The notes: a model not told the origin generated them from the sequence alone. A stretch of DNA of 64,000 nucleotides from Beijerinckiaceae bacterium (GCA_030684835.1 JAUXWZ010000076.1:1-64000); one strand, 5' to 3'; numbered from the stretch's first letter, positions 1 to 11,506 are shown. Numbers and translations are program-made.

Positions 1-249
1 CAATTGTCGCCGCGAATCATACAGCTCACGGTGGAGCGCATGCGCGGCGCGCTGGGCCTGCCTGATTCGGCGACGCCTCATGCTTTGCGACATTCCTTCG
101 CGACGCACCTGCTGGCGCGCGGGGGCGACCTGCGCTCGATTCAGGAGCTGCTCGGACATGCCTCCCTGTCCACAACGCAGATCTATACGGCGGTCGACAC
201 GACCCGGCTCATGGACGCCTGGAAATCAGCGCACCCAAGGGCGCGTTAG
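1..249 (+). CDS. xerC: Tyrosine recombinase XerC, C-terminal fragment
   Basis: Only the last 82 codons lie in the window; the gene runs off the left edge. The fragment carries the end of a phage-integrase catalytic domain: an [12 protein letters not shown] box (the His-x-x-Arg of the active site), an LLGHAS box with the next His, and a QIYT segment with the tyrosine nucleophile. Boxes of this type are typical of XerC and XerD, which resolve chromosome dimers at dif. XerC is preferred over XerD from the short C-terminal tail, but the fragment cannot settle it. It faces lpdA tail to tail with 43 nt between them. Confidence 0.8.
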   Translation, partial: QLSPRIIQLTVERMRGALGLPDSATPHALRHSFATHLLARGGDLRSIQELLGHASLSTTQIYTAVDTTRLMDAWKSAHPRAR

Positions 250-292
250 AAAGCGCCCGATAGGTCCGGCGCGCTGACGCCAATCATCCGGC

Positions 293-1696
293 TCAGGTGT
301 GGATTGCGCGTTTTTCAACCGCGAGGGCGGCTTCGCGCACGGCTTCCGACATCGTGGGATGTGCATGGCACGTGCGCGCGAGGTCTTCGGACGATCCGCC
401 GAATTCCATGAGAACTGCAGCTTCTGCGATCAGTTCGCCCGCGCCTAAGCCCACGATGTGGACGCCCAGCACGCGATCCGTTTCCGCATCCGCCAGCACC
501 TTCACAAAGCCGTCTGACGCGCGCATCGCCCGCGCGCGGCCGTTTGCCGTGAAGGGGAACTTGCCAACCTTGTAGGCGACGCCGGCGGCCTTCAAATCTT
601 CCTCGTTTTTGCCGACCGTGGCGATCTCCGGCATTGTGTAAACAACCCCGGGAATGACATCGTAATTAACATGGCCATGCTGGCCCGCGATGATCTCCGC
701 GACTGCGAGGCCTTCATCCTCGGCCTTGTGCGCTAGCATCGGTCCACGAACCACATCGCCCACGGCGTAGATGCCCGGCACTGACGAACAGAAACGATCG
801 TCGATTACGACGCGTCCGCGATCCAGAGTGACGCCAGCTTCTTCAAGGCCAAGACCTTCCGTGTAAGGTCGCCGGCCCGTAGCAACAAGCACGACATCGG
901 CTTCGATGGTCTGCTTCTCACCACCTGCGACGGGCTCAAACGACACTGTCGCGCCTTCGCCCGACTTCTCAACCGCTGTGACCTTCGACGCCAGCAAGAA
1001 CTTCACGCCCTGCTTTTCGAGAATACGCTGAAACTGCTTGGCCACTTCCTGATCAATGCCCGGAAGAATGCGATCAAGATATTCGATGACCGTGACGTCC
1101 GCCCCAAGCCGCTTCCAGACCGACCCAAGTTCAAGGCCGATCACGCCAGCGCCAATGACCAGCATCTTGCCGGGAACCGAGCCAAGCGCGATGCCGCCCG
1201 TGGACGTGATGACGGTCTTCTCATCAAATTCGACATTCACGCCGGGAGGCGTCGCAGCCTCGGAGCCCGTTGCGATGACGATATTACGCGCCTCGAGCGA
1301 GGTCACGCTGCCGTCGTCGGCGACGACATCGACCCTGCCCGCGCCCTTGATCACGCCGCGCCCGAAGAAGGCTTCGACCTTGTTCTTCTTGAGCAGAAAG
1401 CCAACGCCATTGACGTTCGCGGCGACCGTATCGTCCTTGTGTTTCATCATAACTGGGAGATCGAGCTGCGGCTTGCCGACGATCACGCCCAAGGCGGGAA
1501 GGTCATGCGTTGCTTGCGCGAACATTTCAGACGCATGCAGCAGCGCCTTGGAGGGAATGCAGCCCACATTGAGGCAGGTGCCGCCATGCGTCTTGCGCTT
1601 CTCGACGACCGCCACCTTCATGCCGAGCTGCGCGGCGCGGATAGCGCATACATAGCCCCCCGGGCCAGTTCCGATGACGATCAGATCGTAAGACAT
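293..1696 (-). CDS. lpdA: Dihydrolipoyl dehydrogenase (E3)
   Basis: A 467-residue FAD/NAD disulfide oxidoreductase that reoxidises dihydrolipoyl groups with NAD+. An N-terminal FAD-binding GTGPGG motif (about residues 9-14) is followed by the redox disulfide in GGTCLNVGCIPSK (Cys41 and Cys46). A second nucleotide motif GAGVIGLELG lies near residue 185, and a C-terminal HAHPTMSE segment holds the catalytic His. Length is normal for the family. It is the last gene of the mdh-suc-odh operon, so it is most likely the E3 of the 2-oxoglutarate dehydrogenase complex; it may also serve other lipoyl complexes. The ATG has a purine-rich AAGGCGGAAG just upstream. Confidence 0.96.
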   Translation of the reverse strand: MSYDLIVIGTGPGGYVCAIRAAQLGMKVAVVEKRKTHGGTCLNVGCIPSKALLHASEMFAQATHDLPALGVIVGKPQLDLPVMMKHKDDTVAANVNGVGFLLKKNKVEAFFGRGVIKGAGRVDVVADDGSVTSLEARNIVIATGSEAATPPGVNVEFDEKTVITSTGGIALGSVPGKMLVIGAGVIGLELGSVWKRLGADVTVIEYLDRILPGIDQEVAKQFQRILEKQGVKFLLASKVTAVEKSGEGATVSFEPVAGGEKQTIEADVVLVATGRRPYTEGLGLEEAGVTLDRGRVVIDDRFCSSVPGIYAVGDVVRGPMLAHKAEDEGLAVAEIIAGQHGHVNYDVIPGVVYTMPEIATVGKNEEDLKAAGVAYKVGKFPFTANGRARAMRASDGFVKVLADAETDRVLGVHIVGLGAGELIAEAAVLMEFGGSSEDLARTCHAHPTMSEAVREAALAVEKRAIHT

Positions 1697-1750
1697 TTGC
1701 TTCCGCCTTCAATTGCGCTTTTGATCGCGCGTTCGTTGCATCTGATTTGT

Positions 1751-2023
1751 TCAGGCGCGCGCGTCGTCTGCGGCGCGCCCCGGCATGCATGAGCCGCACG
1801 GACGATAACCGGCGGTGATTGCTATGGCCTCATCCGCGAAAAACACGCGGTTTTTCTGGTAAGTGCCGGCGGCGACATAACGCGCCGCCGTCTTGCAGGT
1901 CATCAGGCCATACACTTTCGTTCCGCGATGACCACCGAACGCGCCCCTCTTTGGCGAATCATATGACCTGCCGTCAGCGCCAAGCAGCTTGAACAGCTTC
2001 AACGCGCCGGAGTTTGGCATCAC
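1751..2023 (-). CDS. Small protein resembling the Ada metal-binding domain
   Basis: A 90-residue protein between odhB and lpdA. It resembles the zinc-binding N-terminal domain of Ada: a [10 protein letters not shown] segment, a first Cys in MTCKTAAR, then [19 protein letters not shown] ending in a CxxC pair. I see three Cys and no partner domain (no HTH, no methyltransferase), so this is a stand-alone domain; whether it binds metal or repairs phosphotriesters is unknown. The GTG start (2021-2023) overlaps the TGA of odhB, and an ATG follows at once, so translation is probably coupled. Its place inside the operon suggests a link to dehydrogenase metabolism or simply hitch-hiking. Confidence 0.72.
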   Translation of the reverse strand: MMPNSGALKLFKLLGADGRSYDSPKRGAFGGHRGTKVYGLMTCKTAARYVAAGTYQKNRVFFADEAIAITAGYRPCGSCMPGRAADDARA

Positions 2024-3231
2024 AAATCGAGGACGAGACGCGCGGGGTCTTCCAGCGCTTCCTTGACGCGCACAAGGAACGTCACGGCTTCCTTGCCGTC
2101 GACGATCCGGTGATCGTAGCTAAGCGCCAGATACATCATGGGGCGGATCTCGATCTTGCCGCCGACAACCATCGGTCGCTCCTGAATCTTGTGCATGCCA
2201 AGAATCCCGGACTGCGGCGCGTTGAGAATCGGCATCGACATCAGCGAGCCATAAATGCCGCCGTTCGTGATCGTGAACGTGCCGCCCTGCATCTCATCGA
2301 TCTTGAGCTGACCATCACGTGCGCGCTTGCCGAAATCGGCGATCGTCTTCTCGATCTGCGCGAGGCCCATCGTGTCCGCCTCGCGCACGACAGGAACAAC
2401 AAGCCCCTTCTCCGTGCCGACTGCGATGCCAACGTGGTAATAATTTTTGTAAACGAGGTCCGTGCCATCGATTTCGGCGTTCACAGCCGGAAGCTCTTTC
2501 AGCGCCTGTGTACAAGCCTTCACGAAGAAACCCATGAAGCCCAGCTTGGCGCCATGCTTCTTTTCAAAGACGTCCTTGTAGCGTGCGCGCAGCGCCATGA
2601 CTTCCGTCATGTCGACCTCGTTGAAGGTCGTCAGCATTGCGGCGGTGTTTTGCGCTTCCTTAAGGCGGCGCGCGATCGTTTGGCGCAGTTTTGTCATGCG
2701 CACGCGCTCTTCGCGCGTCTGATCGTCAGCGCCAGACGGCGCGCGCATCGCGACGGGCGCGGGCGCGGCGGCCGGCGATGCGATGGCGGCGAGTACGTCG
2801 CCCTTGAGCACCTGGCCACGCTTGCCAGAACCAGCGACGCCGGAAACATCAACGCTGTTATCAGCGGCGACCTTGGCGGCGGAGGGCGCGGGCGGCATCG
2901 AGGTGGCGGATTTGGCGGCAGCGGGAGCGGCCGCAGCTGCGGGCTTTGCAGGTTCAGCGCTCTTTGCGGCAGGCGCCGCAGCAGCGCCAGCGGCGCCCGC
3001 AGTGATCTGACCGAGCAGCGCGCCCGGCGAAACCGTTTCGCCATCCTTGGCGATGATTTCCGCAAGCACGCCAGCTGATGGCGCATTCACTTCAAGAGTG
3101 ACCTTGTCCGTCTCCAGCTCGAGCAAAGGCTCGTCGGCCTTCACGGTGTCGCCGGGCTTCTTGAACCACTTCGCGATCGTCGCTTCGGAAACTGATTCGC
3201 CGAGCGTCGGAACTCTGATTTCAGTGCTCAT
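2020..3231 (-). CDS. odhB: Dihydrolipoamide succinyltransferase (E2 of 2-oxoglutarate dehydrogenase)
   Basis: A 403-residue core subunit that moves the succinyl group from E1 to CoA. It has an N-terminal lipoyl domain with the lipoylated Lys in ETDKVTLEV (about residue 43), an Ala/Pro-rich linker, a short peripheral-subunit-binding domain (about 120-155) and a C-terminal catalytic domain with [12 protein letters not shown] (catalytic His near 374). The GESVSEATI start of the lipoyl domain is typical of succinyl rather than acetyl transferases. An in-frame TTG two codons upstream could also start it, but the ATG fits the family better. It follows sucA in the same operon. Confidence 0.96.
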   Translation of the reverse strand: MSTEIRVPTLGESVSEATIAKWFKKPGDTVKADEPLLELETDKVTLEVNAPSAGVLAEIIAKDGETVSPGALLGQITAGAAGAAAAPAAKSAEPAKPAAAAAPAAAKSATSMPPAPSAAKVAADNSVDVSGVAGSGKRGQVLKGDVLAAIASPAAAPAPVAMRAPSGADDQTREERVRMTKLRQTIARRLKEAQNTAAMLTTFNEVDMTEVMALRARYKDVFEKKHGAKLGFMGFFVKACTQALKELPAVNAEIDGTDLVYKNYYHVGIAVGTEKGLVVPVVREADTMGLAQIEKTIADFGKRARDGQLKIDEMQGGTFTITNGGIYGSLMSMPILNAPQSGILGMHKIQERPMVVGGKIEIRPMMYLALSYDHRIVDGKEAVTFLVRVKEALEDPARLVLDL

Positions 3232-3284
3232 TTGCAATCACGCCTTGAGGCGGCCTCTGTGACTTTGGAAATTCGTTTGGCGGA

Positions 3285-6245
3285 TCACTCAGCAAAAGCA
3301 TCGTCGAGGAACGCTTTCAACTGCGTGAGATGTTTGGACATGAGGCCCGTCGCAGTGGCGGCGGACGCCGGTCGCCCGACGTAGCGCGCACGCTTGGATT
3401 TGCCGCCCGCTTGCGTGAGAACCCATTCAAGATACGGTTCGACGAACGTCCACGAACCCATGTTCTTCGGCTCTTCCTGACACCAGACGATGTCGGCTTT
3501 CTTGAAGCGGGACAAGCCGGCGACGAGCGCCTTCAACGGGAACGGATAGAGCTGTTCGACACGGACGATGTAGACGTCATCAATGCCCCGGCGCTCGCGC
3601 TCCTCGAACAGGTCGAAATAGACCTTTCCCGAGCACAGAATGACGCGACGAATCTTGTCGTCCTTGACCAGTTTCGGCCGCTCGCCGCGCACGCGATCGC
3701 CATCTTCCCACAGGAGGCGGTGGAACGTCGTCCCGCTTGCGAACTCCTCCAACTTCGAAGTTGCCCGCTTATGGCGCAGGAGCGACTTCGGCGTCATCAG
3801 GATGAGCGGCTTGCGAATGTCGCGCTTCAACTGCCGGCGCAAGATATGGAAGTATTGGGACGGCGTGGTGCAGTTTGCGACCTGCATGTTGTCTTCGGCG
3901 CACATCTGCAGAAAACGCTCAAGGCGCGCTGAAGAGTGCTCCGGGCCCTGGCCTTCATAGCCATGCGGCAGGAGGCAGACGAGGCCCGATAGACGCAGCC
4001 ACTTGCGCTCGCCGGATGAAACGAACTGGTCGAACACAACCTGCGCGCCGTTGGCGAAATCGCCGAATTGAGCTTCCCACATGGTCAGCGCGTTGGGCTC
4101 CGCCAGTGAGAATCCATATTCGAAGCCAAGCACCGCTTCTTCCGAGAGCATCGAATTGATGACCTCATAACGCGCCTGCCCGTCGCGGATGTTGTTGAGC
4201 GGGACGTAGCGCTCTTCGGTCTGCTGATCGATAAGAACCGAATGACGCTGCGAGAACGTGCCGCGTTCGCAATCCTGACCGGACAAGCGAACCGGACGCC
4301 CTTCATCGACCAACGTCGCGAACGCCAGAGCTTCGGCCGTCGCCCAATCGAGACCTTCTCCGGTCTCGATCATCTGCCGGCGATTTTCCATGAACCGCTG
4401 GATCGTGCGATGGACGTTGAAGCTTTCGGGAATCGCACTGATCTTCGCGCCGATCTCAAGCAGCTTGTCCATTGGAATGCCGGTTTCGCCGCGACGTGGA
4501 TCGTCATGCACGGCTTCAGCGGCGCGAAGGCCGGACCAACGCCCGTCGAGCCAATCGGCCTTATTCGGCTTGTAGGACTGCGCGGCTTCAAATTCTGCAT
4601 CGAGACGCGCGCGCCAGTCGGCGCCCATCTTGTCGACTTCGCCCTGCGTAACGACGCCTTCGGCGACGAGCTTGTCGGTGTAGATGGACAGCGTAGAGGG
4701 ATGATTTTTGATCTTCTGATACATCAGCGGCTGCGTGAACGCAGGCTCGTCGCCTTCGTTGTGGCCGAAGCGGCGATAGCAAAACATATCGATTACGACA
4801 GGCTTGTGGAACTTCTGCCGAAATTCGATCGCCACCTTTGCTGCGAACACGACCGCTTCCGGATCGTCGCCGTTCACGTGAAAAATGGGCGCCTCGATCA
4901 TCTTCGCCACGTCAGACGGGTAGGGCGACGAACGCGAGTAGCGCGGATAGGTCGTGAAGCCGATCTGATTGTTGACGATGAAATGGATAGAACCGCCCGT
5001 GCGGTGTCCCTTGAGGCCCGAAAGGCCGAAGCATTCCGCAACGACGCCCTGACCGGCGAATGCAGCGTCACCGTGGATCAGCAGCGGCAACACCGTCGCG
5101 CGCTCCGTCACGTCGCCGAGTTGATCCTGCTTCGCGCGCACCTTACCGAGCACGACCGGATCGACGATTTCAAGATGTGACGGATTCGCCGTGAGCGAAA
5201 GATGAACCTTGTTGTTGTCGAACTCACGGTCCGACGAAGCGCCGAGGTGATACTTCACGTCACCCGAGCCTTCGACTTCGTCAGGCGCGAAAGAGCCGCC
5301 CTTGAACTCATGAAAGATCGCGCGATGCGGCTTGCTCATGACGCTGGCAAGAACGTTGAGGCGACCGCGATGAGACATGCCCAACACGATTTCTGTCACG
5401 CCAAGCGCGCCACCGCGCTTGATGATCTGCTCAAGCGCAGGAACCATCGATTCGCCGCCATCAAGGCCAAAACGCTTTGTGCCGCGAAAGCGAAGATCGG
5501 AAAACCTCTCGAAGCCTTCCGCCTCAACGAGTTTTGACAAGATCGCGCGCTTGCCCTCACGGGTAAACGTGATCTCCTTGTCGGGCCCCTCCATGCGTTC
5601 CTGGATCCAAGCCTTCTCGGCCGGATCGGAGATATGCATGAACTCGAAGCCGATCGTGCCGCAATAGGTGCGGCGCAAGATCGCGAGCATCTCATTGATC
5701 GTCGCGTATTCAAGACCAAGCACGTTGTCGATGAAGATCTTGCGATCGTAATCGGCCTCCGTGAATCCATAGTTCGAGGGATGCAACTCCTCGTGATCCT
5801 TCTGTGGCTCAAGGCCCAGCGGATCCAGCTGCGCGTGAAGATGGCCGCGCATGCGATAGGCGCGGATCATCATCAACGCGCGCACGCTATCGCGCGTTGC
5901 GCGTTCAATCTCGACACCGCTGGCGGGCGCGCCGGAGCCGGCGGCCTTCGCTTCAATCTTGGCGCCGACCGCTTTTTCGATTTGCGCCCAATTGCCGTCG
6001 AGTGCGGAAACGAGTTCGCCGTTCGCGTGGACCGGCCAGTTCGGCTTCTTCCACGAAGCGCCCCGCGCGCTTTTTTTCACTGCCGCGGAATCGTCCTGCA
6101 GGGCGCCAAAGAACTCGCGCCATTCAGCGTCCACGCTGGATGGATCGGCCTCATAGCGGGCGTATAAGTCTTCGATATAGGCCGCGTTGCCGCCGTAAAG
6201 AAAAGACGTTTGCAAAAGCGCTTCGTTGATATCCTGGCGCGCCAT
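3285..6245 (-). CDS. sucA: 2-oxoglutarate dehydrogenase E1 component
   Basis: A 986-residue thiamine-diphosphate enzyme that decarboxylates 2-oxoglutarate and succinylates the lipoyl arm of OdhB. The N-terminal LYGGNAAYIEDLYARYEADP segment is the E2-binding region, followed by a TPP domain with GMSHRGRLNVL and a GGSIHFIVNNQIGFTT stretch, and a transketolase-like C-terminal half (YEYGFSLAEP, GYEGQGPEHSSARLERFLQ). Length is typical of the family. GGAGG lies eight bases before the ATG. It lies between sucD and odhB; a 101-nt spacer with a perfect hairpin separates it from sucD. Confidence 0.97.
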   Translation of the reverse strand: MARQDINEALLQTSFLYGGNAAYIEDLYARYEADPSSVDAEWREFFGALQDDSAAVKKSARGASWKKPNWPVHANGELVSALDGNWAQIEKAVGAKIEAKAAGSGAPASGVEIERATRDSVRALMMIRAYRMRGHLHAQLDPLGLEPQKDHEELHPSNYGFTEADYDRKIFIDNVLGLEYATINEMLAILRRTYCGTIGFEFMHISDPAEKAWIQERMEGPDKEITFTREGKRAILSKLVEAEGFERFSDLRFRGTKRFGLDGGESMVPALEQIIKRGGALGVTEIVLGMSHRGRLNVLASVMSKPHRAIFHEFKGGSFAPDEVEGSGDVKYHLGASSDREFDNNKVHLSLTANPSHLEIVDPVVLGKVRAKQDQLGDVTERATVLPLLIHGDAAFAGQGVVAECFGLSGLKGHRTGGSIHFIVNNQIGFTTYPRYSRSSPYPSDVAKMIEAPIFHVNGDDPEAVVFAAKVAIEFRQKFHKPVVIDMFCYRRFGHNEGDEPAFTQPLMYQKIKNHPSTLSIYTDKLVAEGVVTQGEVDKMGADWRARLDAEFEAAQSYKPNKADWLDGRWSGLRAAEAVHDDPRRGETGIPMDKLLEIGAKISAIPESFNVHRTIQRFMENRRQMIETGEGLDWATAEALAFATLVDEGRPVRLSGQDCERGTFSQRHSVLIDQQTEERYVPLNNIRDGQARYEVINSMLSEEAVLGFEYGFSLAEPNALTMWEAQFGDFANGAQVVFDQFVSSGERKWLRLSGLVCLLPHGYEGQGPEHSSARLERFLQMCAEDNMQVANCTTPSQYFHILRRQLKRDIRKPLILMTPKSLLRHKRATSKLEEFASGTTFHRLLWEDGDRVRGERPKLVKDDKIRRVILCSGKVYFDLFEERERRGIDDVYIVRVEQLYPFPLKALVAGLSRFKKADIVWCQEEPKNMGSWTFVEPYLEWVLTQAGGKSKRARYVGRPASAATATGLMSKHLTQLKAFLDDAFAE

Positions 6246-6312
6246 CCTTGGCCTCCGGAAAAAATGGGCGCACCGTGTTAGAGCCGCGGCGCGTCGGCTT
6301 GTGCATGGAATG

Positions 6313-6338
6313 CGTCGCCCCGGCTGACCGGGGCGACG
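6313..6338 (-). promoter_or_regulatory. Perfect intercistronic hairpin between sucD and sucA
   Basis: An 11-bp perfect inverted repeat (CGTCGCCCCGG and its complement) with a 4-base loop sits in the sucD-sucA spacer. On the minus transcript no U-run follows, so it does not look like an intrinsic terminator. It is more likely an RNA processing or stability element that sets the sucCD to sucA-odhB ratio; this role is inferred. Confidence 0.55.
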
Positions 6339-6346
6339 AAATCAGA

Positions 6347-7231
6347 TTAGCCCTTGAGGACTTCGACCAGCGTCTTGCCAAGACGCGCGGGCGACGGCGA
6401 CACGCGAATGCCAGCCGCTTCCATTGCCGCGATCTTGTCTTCCGCGCCGCCCTTGCCGCCCGAAATGATCGCGCCGGCATGGCCCATACGGCGTCCTGGA
6501 GGAGCCGTGCGGCCAGCGATGAAGCCGACCATCGGCTTCTTGCGGCCACGCCGGGCTTCGTCACGCAAGAATTGCGCGGCTTCTTCCTCGGCCGAGCCGC
6601 CAATCTCGCCGATCATGATGATCGATTCGGTCAGCGGGTCAGCCAGGAACATTTCCAGCATGTCGATGTATTCGGTGCCCTTTACAGGATCGCCGCCAAT
6701 GCCCACGGCCGTCGTCTGGCCGAGGCCTTCACGCGTGGTCTGGTACACCGCCTCATAAGTCAGCGTACCCGAACGCGAGACAATGCCGACATTGCCAGGC
6801 CGAAAGATGTTCGCCGGCATAATGCCGATTTTCGACTCTCCGGCCGTGACGACGCCCGGGCAGTTCGGCCCAATGAGGCGCGACTTCGAACCATCGAGCG
6901 AGCGCCGCACCTTGATCATGTCCGAAACCGGAATGCCTTCGGTGATGCAGACGATCAGTGGAATCCCAGCGTCGATCGCTTCGCAGATCGAGTCTGCCGC
7001 GAACGGCGGCGGCACATACACGACCGAAGCTTCAGCGCCGGTGGCGTCGCGAGCTTCAGCAACCGTATCGAACACTGGCAGGCCAATGTGGCTCACGCCG
7101 CCTTTGCCAGGGGTCACGCCGCCGACCATTTTGGTGCCGTAAGCCAACGCCTGTTCCGAATGGAAAGTGCCGTTTTTGCCGGTGAAGCCCTGGCAAATGA
7201 CCTTCGTGTTTTTGTCGATAAGAATGGACAT
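6347..7231 (-). CDS. sucD: Succinyl-CoA synthetase subunit alpha
   Basis: A 294-residue subunit that binds CoA and carries the phosphohistidine of the succinyl-CoA/succinate plus nucleotide triphosphate reaction. It starts [19 protein letters not shown] (CoA-binding Rossmann fold). It carries [10 protein letters not shown], an [11 protein letters not shown] segment and a [16 protein letters not shown] box that holds the active-site His. Length is usual for the family. The ATG shares one base with the sucC stop (TAATG), indicating coupled synthesis of the two subunits. Confidence 0.97.
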   Translation of the reverse strand: MSILIDKNTKVICQGFTGKNGTFHSEQALAYGTKMVGGVTPGKGGVSHIGLPVFDTVAEARDATGAEASVVYVPPPFAADSICEAIDAGIPLIVCITEGIPVSDMIKVRRSLDGSKSRLIGPNCPGVVTAGESKIGIMPANIFRPGNVGIVSRSGTLTYEAVYQTTREGLGQTTAVGIGGDPVKGTEYIDMLEMFLADPLTESIIMIGEIGGSAEEEAAQFLRDEARRGRKKPMVGFIAGRTAPPGRRMGHAGAIISGGKGGAEDKIAAMEAAGIRVSPSPARLGKTLVEVLKG

Positions 7232-8430
7232 TATGCGGCCTCCTTGACGGCCTTGACGATCTTTTGCGCGGCGTCGTCAAGATCATCCGCCGGGATGACA
7301 TTGAGCCCGCTTTCGCGGATGATTGTCTTGCCTTCCTCAACATTGGTGCCTTCAAGGCGCACAACGAGCGGAACCTGCAGGCCTATAGACTTCACGGCGC
7401 CGATCACGCCGCGCGCGATGACATCGCATTTCATGATGCCGCCGAAAATGTTGACCAGGATGCCCTTCACATTGGGATCCGCAGTAATGATCTTGAAAGC
7501 CGCAGTCACCTTCTCTTCCGAGGCGCCGCCGCCAACGTCGAGGAAGTTTGCGGGTTCGGCGCCATAAAGCTTGATGATATCGAGCGTCGCCATTGCGAGG
7601 CCCGCGCCGTTGACCATGCAGCCAATCGTGCCGTCGAGCGCAATGTAGGCAAGATCGTGCTTGGAGGCTTCGATTTCCTTAGCGTCTTCTTCGGTCACGT
7701 CGCGCAGCGCCACGATTTCCGGATGACGATAGAGCGCGTTCGAATCGAACGAGATCTTCGCATCCAGACACTTGAGCTGACCCTGCGTGCTGATGATCAG
7801 CGGGTTGATCTCGAGCATCTCCATGTCCTTCTCGACGAAGGCGCGATAGAGCTGGCCGAGAAGCTTGGAGGCCTGTTTTGCGAGGTCGCCTTCAAGGCCG
7901 AGAGTCTTGGCGACCGTGCGACCGTGGTGGGGCATGACGCCGGTTGCAGGATCAACCGAGAAGGTGATGATCTTCTCGGGCGTGTCGTGCGCAACCTGCT
8001 CGATGTCCATGCCGCCTTCTGTCGAAACGACGAATGAAACTCGCGACGTGACGCGATCAACGAGCGCGGAGAGGTAAAACTCCTTCTCGATATCGGAGCC
8101 ATCCTCGATGTAAAGGCGATTGACTTGTTTGCCTGCGGGACCGGTCTGGATGGTCACCAGCGTTGCGCCCAGCATCTGCTTCGAGAAGAGCACAACTTCT
8201 TCGATCGACTTGGCGAGACGGACACCGCCCTTTTCGCCGGCCGAGGCTTCCGTGAATTTGCCCTTGCCACGACCGCCAGCATGAATTTGGGACTTTACGA
8301 CCCAAAGTGGCCCGCCGAGTTCCTTTGCCGCTGCTTCGGCTTCTTCCGCTTTCAGCACGGCTACGCCACGGGATACGGGAACCCCGTACTCGCGCAGCAC
8401 CGCCTTTGCCTGATACTCATGAATGTTCAT
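7231..8430 (-). CDS. sucC: Succinyl-CoA synthetase subunit beta (ADP-forming)
   Basis: A 399-residue ATP-grasp subunit. It begins [19 protein letters not shown], the family N-terminus, which fixes the start; a longer open frame upstream is not family-like. [15 protein letters not shown], a NPLIIS segment of the grasp fold and a C-terminal [13 protein letters not shown] loop are visible. Length matches the family. It lies 70 nt downstream of mdh and overlaps sucD by one base. Confidence 0.97.
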   Translation of the reverse strand: MNIHEYQAKAVLREYGVPVSRGVAVLKAEEAEAAAKELGGPLWVVKSQIHAGGRGKGKFTEASAGEKGGVRLAKSIEEVVLFSKQMLGATLVTIQTGPAGKQVNRLYIEDGSDIEKEFYLSALVDRVTSRVSFVVSTEGGMDIEQVAHDTPEKIITFSVDPATGVMPHHGRTVAKTLGLEGDLAKQASKLLGQLYRAFVEKDMEMLEINPLIISTQGQLKCLDAKISFDSNALYRHPEIVALRDVTEEDAKEIEASKHDLAYIALDGTIGCMVNGAGLAMATLDIIKLYGAEPANFLDVGGGASEEKVTAAFKIITADPNVKGILVNIFGGIMKCDVIARGVIGAVKSIGLQVPLVVRLEGTNVEEGKTIIRESGLNVIPADDLDDAAQKIVKAVKEAA

Positions 8431-8500
8431 TGATGTATCCTCGAATCGTTCAGATCGCATTGTTCGCGCGTCACGCTTGCGCATGACGCCCGTCGATGAT

Positions 8501-9721
<1,221 letters not shown>

Positions 9722-9732
9722 CATGCTTTCCG

Positions 9733-10329
9733 TTAGGCCAAGGCCCGCAGTACGACCCTCGTAACCCGTTCGAAGCGTGAATCGATCTGCTCACGAGGGA
9801 CGTCGCGATCCAGCTTCACCGACACAGGATGGATGAAGCGGTGCAATCCGTCAAAGACAAGGCTTGTCGCTCGCCTGAGATCGCTTGGGCGAAAGACGCC
9901 GCCGCCCATACCCTCCTCTAGCACCCTCTGGATTTCCGATTGAACGCGGCTTCGATGACGACGCGCGAGGGCCTGCCCGGACTCCACAGATCCAACGAAA
10001 ATCACAAAATGATGCAGGTCGGTCTCGACCTTGTTGCGGTATGCGCGATGAATCGCGGACAGGATACGTTCGAGCTTGTCGTCAGCGGGGTCGGGCGCGT
10101 CGGCGATTTCGTGAAGCCCCGCTTCCAGGGGTTTCAGCCACGTGTCCGTGAGCGCGTCGACGAGAAAGTCTTTGGACGGAAAATATCGGTAGACGTTCGC
10201 GTGACTCATGCCGGCTTCGGCGGCGATGCTGACGATCGTCGTACGCTCGAGGCCATATTTGCGCACATGGTCCGCAGCGATACGGAGAATTCGCGCGTCC
10301 GTTGGCTCCGGCTGCGGGTTTCGGCCCAT
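9733..10329 (-). CDS. TetR family transcriptional regulator
   Basis: A 198-residue regulator with an N-terminal helix-turn-helix (TTIVSIAAEAGMSHANVYRYF, about residues 30-50, followed by PSKDFLVDAL), the TetR signature. The C-terminal ligand domain shows no recognisable specificity. The ATG lies one base after the zapE stop (TGA-G-ATG), so it is probably translated with zapE. Its targets are unknown; the palindromes at 9691-9721 just past its end, before mdh, are one candidate operator. Confidence 0.88.
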   Translation of the reverse strand: MGRNPQPEPTDARILRIAADHVRKYGLERTTIVSIAAEAGMSHANVYRYFPSKDFLVDALTDTWLKPLEAGLHEIADAPDPADDKLERILSAIHRAYRNKVETDLHHFVIFVGSVESGQALARRHRSRVQSEIQRVLEEGMGGGVFRPSDLRRATSLVFDGLHRFIHPVSVKLDRDVPREQIDSRFERVTRVVLRALA

Positions 10330-10330
10330 C

Positions 10331-11506
10331 TCAGGTATCCGTCAGTCCAGTCGTGTCGCCAGACGCCACCGAGTCGGCCCGCCCATGCGGCAGCGCGAGG
10401 TAGGATTGCGATTGCATTTCGATAAGCCGCGACGCCGTCCGCTCGAATTCGAAAGCTTCGCGCCCTTCGGTCCCGGTGTAAAGCGCCGTCGGCGCAGCTT
10501 CAGCGGAGGCGACGAGTTTGACGTGCTGATCGTAGAGCGTGTCCACGAGATTGATGAAGCGCTTGGCCTCATTGCGCATGTGCGCCGGCATCACGGGAAT
10601 ATCGTTGATGAAAATGGTGTGAAAGTTTTCTGCCAGCGCCAGATAATCCGCCGAACCCAGAGGACGACCGCATAAGTCATCGAAGGAAAATCGCGCAACG
10701 TGGTCCGCCGCCTCAGGCACGCTGACCTGACGCCCAAGCACAGGCAAAAGTTGCGGCTCACCCTGAGCCTTACCCGTCAAACTATGAAAAATGCGATCCA
10801 TGGCCAGATGAGCGGCGTGATCCGGCGGCGTGTAATAAACTGGCGATCCGCCAATTTTCTCCAGTCGATAATCCGTGCGCGCATCAAGCTGGACGACTTC
10901 CATCCGCTGCTGCAAAAGAGCAATGAAGGGCAGGAAGAGCGCGCGGTTCAGCCCGCCCTCGTAGAGCCGAGCCGGCTCCACATTCGAGGTTGCGACAACG
11001 ACAACGCCGCGCGCGAACAGGGCGGTGAACAGACGTCCCAGAATCATCGCATCCGCGATGTCGGTGACACTAAATTCATCGAAGCAAAGCAGGCGCGCTT
11101 CACGCGCAAGCGCGTCCGCGACCGGCTGAATCGGGTCGTCACCCTTGACGGCGCCGACCTTTTTCTCCTGCCGCCATGAGTGGATGCGTTGATGCACATC
11201 ATGCATGAAGGCATGAAAATGGGCGCGACGCTTACGGCGTTGGGGCGCAGCGTCAAAGAACATATCCATAAGCATGGTCTTGCCACGGCCGACCGAGCCC
11301 CAGACATAAATCCCGCGAATGGGATCGCTGTCTTTCTTACGCCGGAAAAGCCGACGCAGCGCAGACGTGCGTATGGCAGCGCGGCGAGCGAGCAGCGCGT
11401 CGATCAACAGATCAAAACGCTCGACAAGTTCTTGCTGGGCGGCGTCGGCTTCAACCTGACCGCTCTCGACTTTTTCCGCATAGGCGGATGCGACGGGATG
11501 AATCAA
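10331..11506 (-). CDS. zapE: Cell division protein ZapE (AFG1-like ATPase)
   Basis: A 391-residue AAA-type ATPase of the AFG1/ZapE family, linked in E. coli to Z-ring function and in mitochondria to protein quality control. It shows GIYVWGSVGRGKTMLMDMFF (Walker A, near residue 90), LLCFDEFSVTDIADAM (Walker B) and family motifs such as HFHAFMHDVHQRIH. Length is normal. The first possible start is a TTG with a poorly spaced GAGG; no better start is visible. It lies downstream of sdhB with about 80 nt between, on the same strand. Confidence 0.9.
   Translation of the reverse strand: MIHPVASAYAEKVESGQVEADAAQQELVERFDLLIDALLARRAAIRTSALRRLFRRKKDSDPIRGIYVWGSVGRGKTMLMDMFFDAAPQRRKRRAHFHAFMHDVHQRIHSWRQEKKVGAVKGDDPIQPVADALAREARLLCFDEFSVTDIADAMILGRLFTALFARGVVVVATSNVEPARLYEGGLNRALFLPFIALLQQRMEVVQLDARTDYRLEKIGGSPVYYTPPDHAAHLAMDRIFHSLTGKAQGEPQLLPVLGRQVSVPEAADHVARFSFDDLCGRPLGSADYLALAENFHTIFINDIPVMPAHMRNEAKRFINLVDTLYDQHVKLVASAEAAPTALYTGTEGREAFEFERTASRLIEMQSQSYLALPHGRADSVASGDTTGLTDT

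Noticed and set aside
6248-7567. A 439-codon plus-strand frame opposite sucD and part of sucC
   Set aside because: Antisense shadow of sucD and sucC with no recognisable domain.
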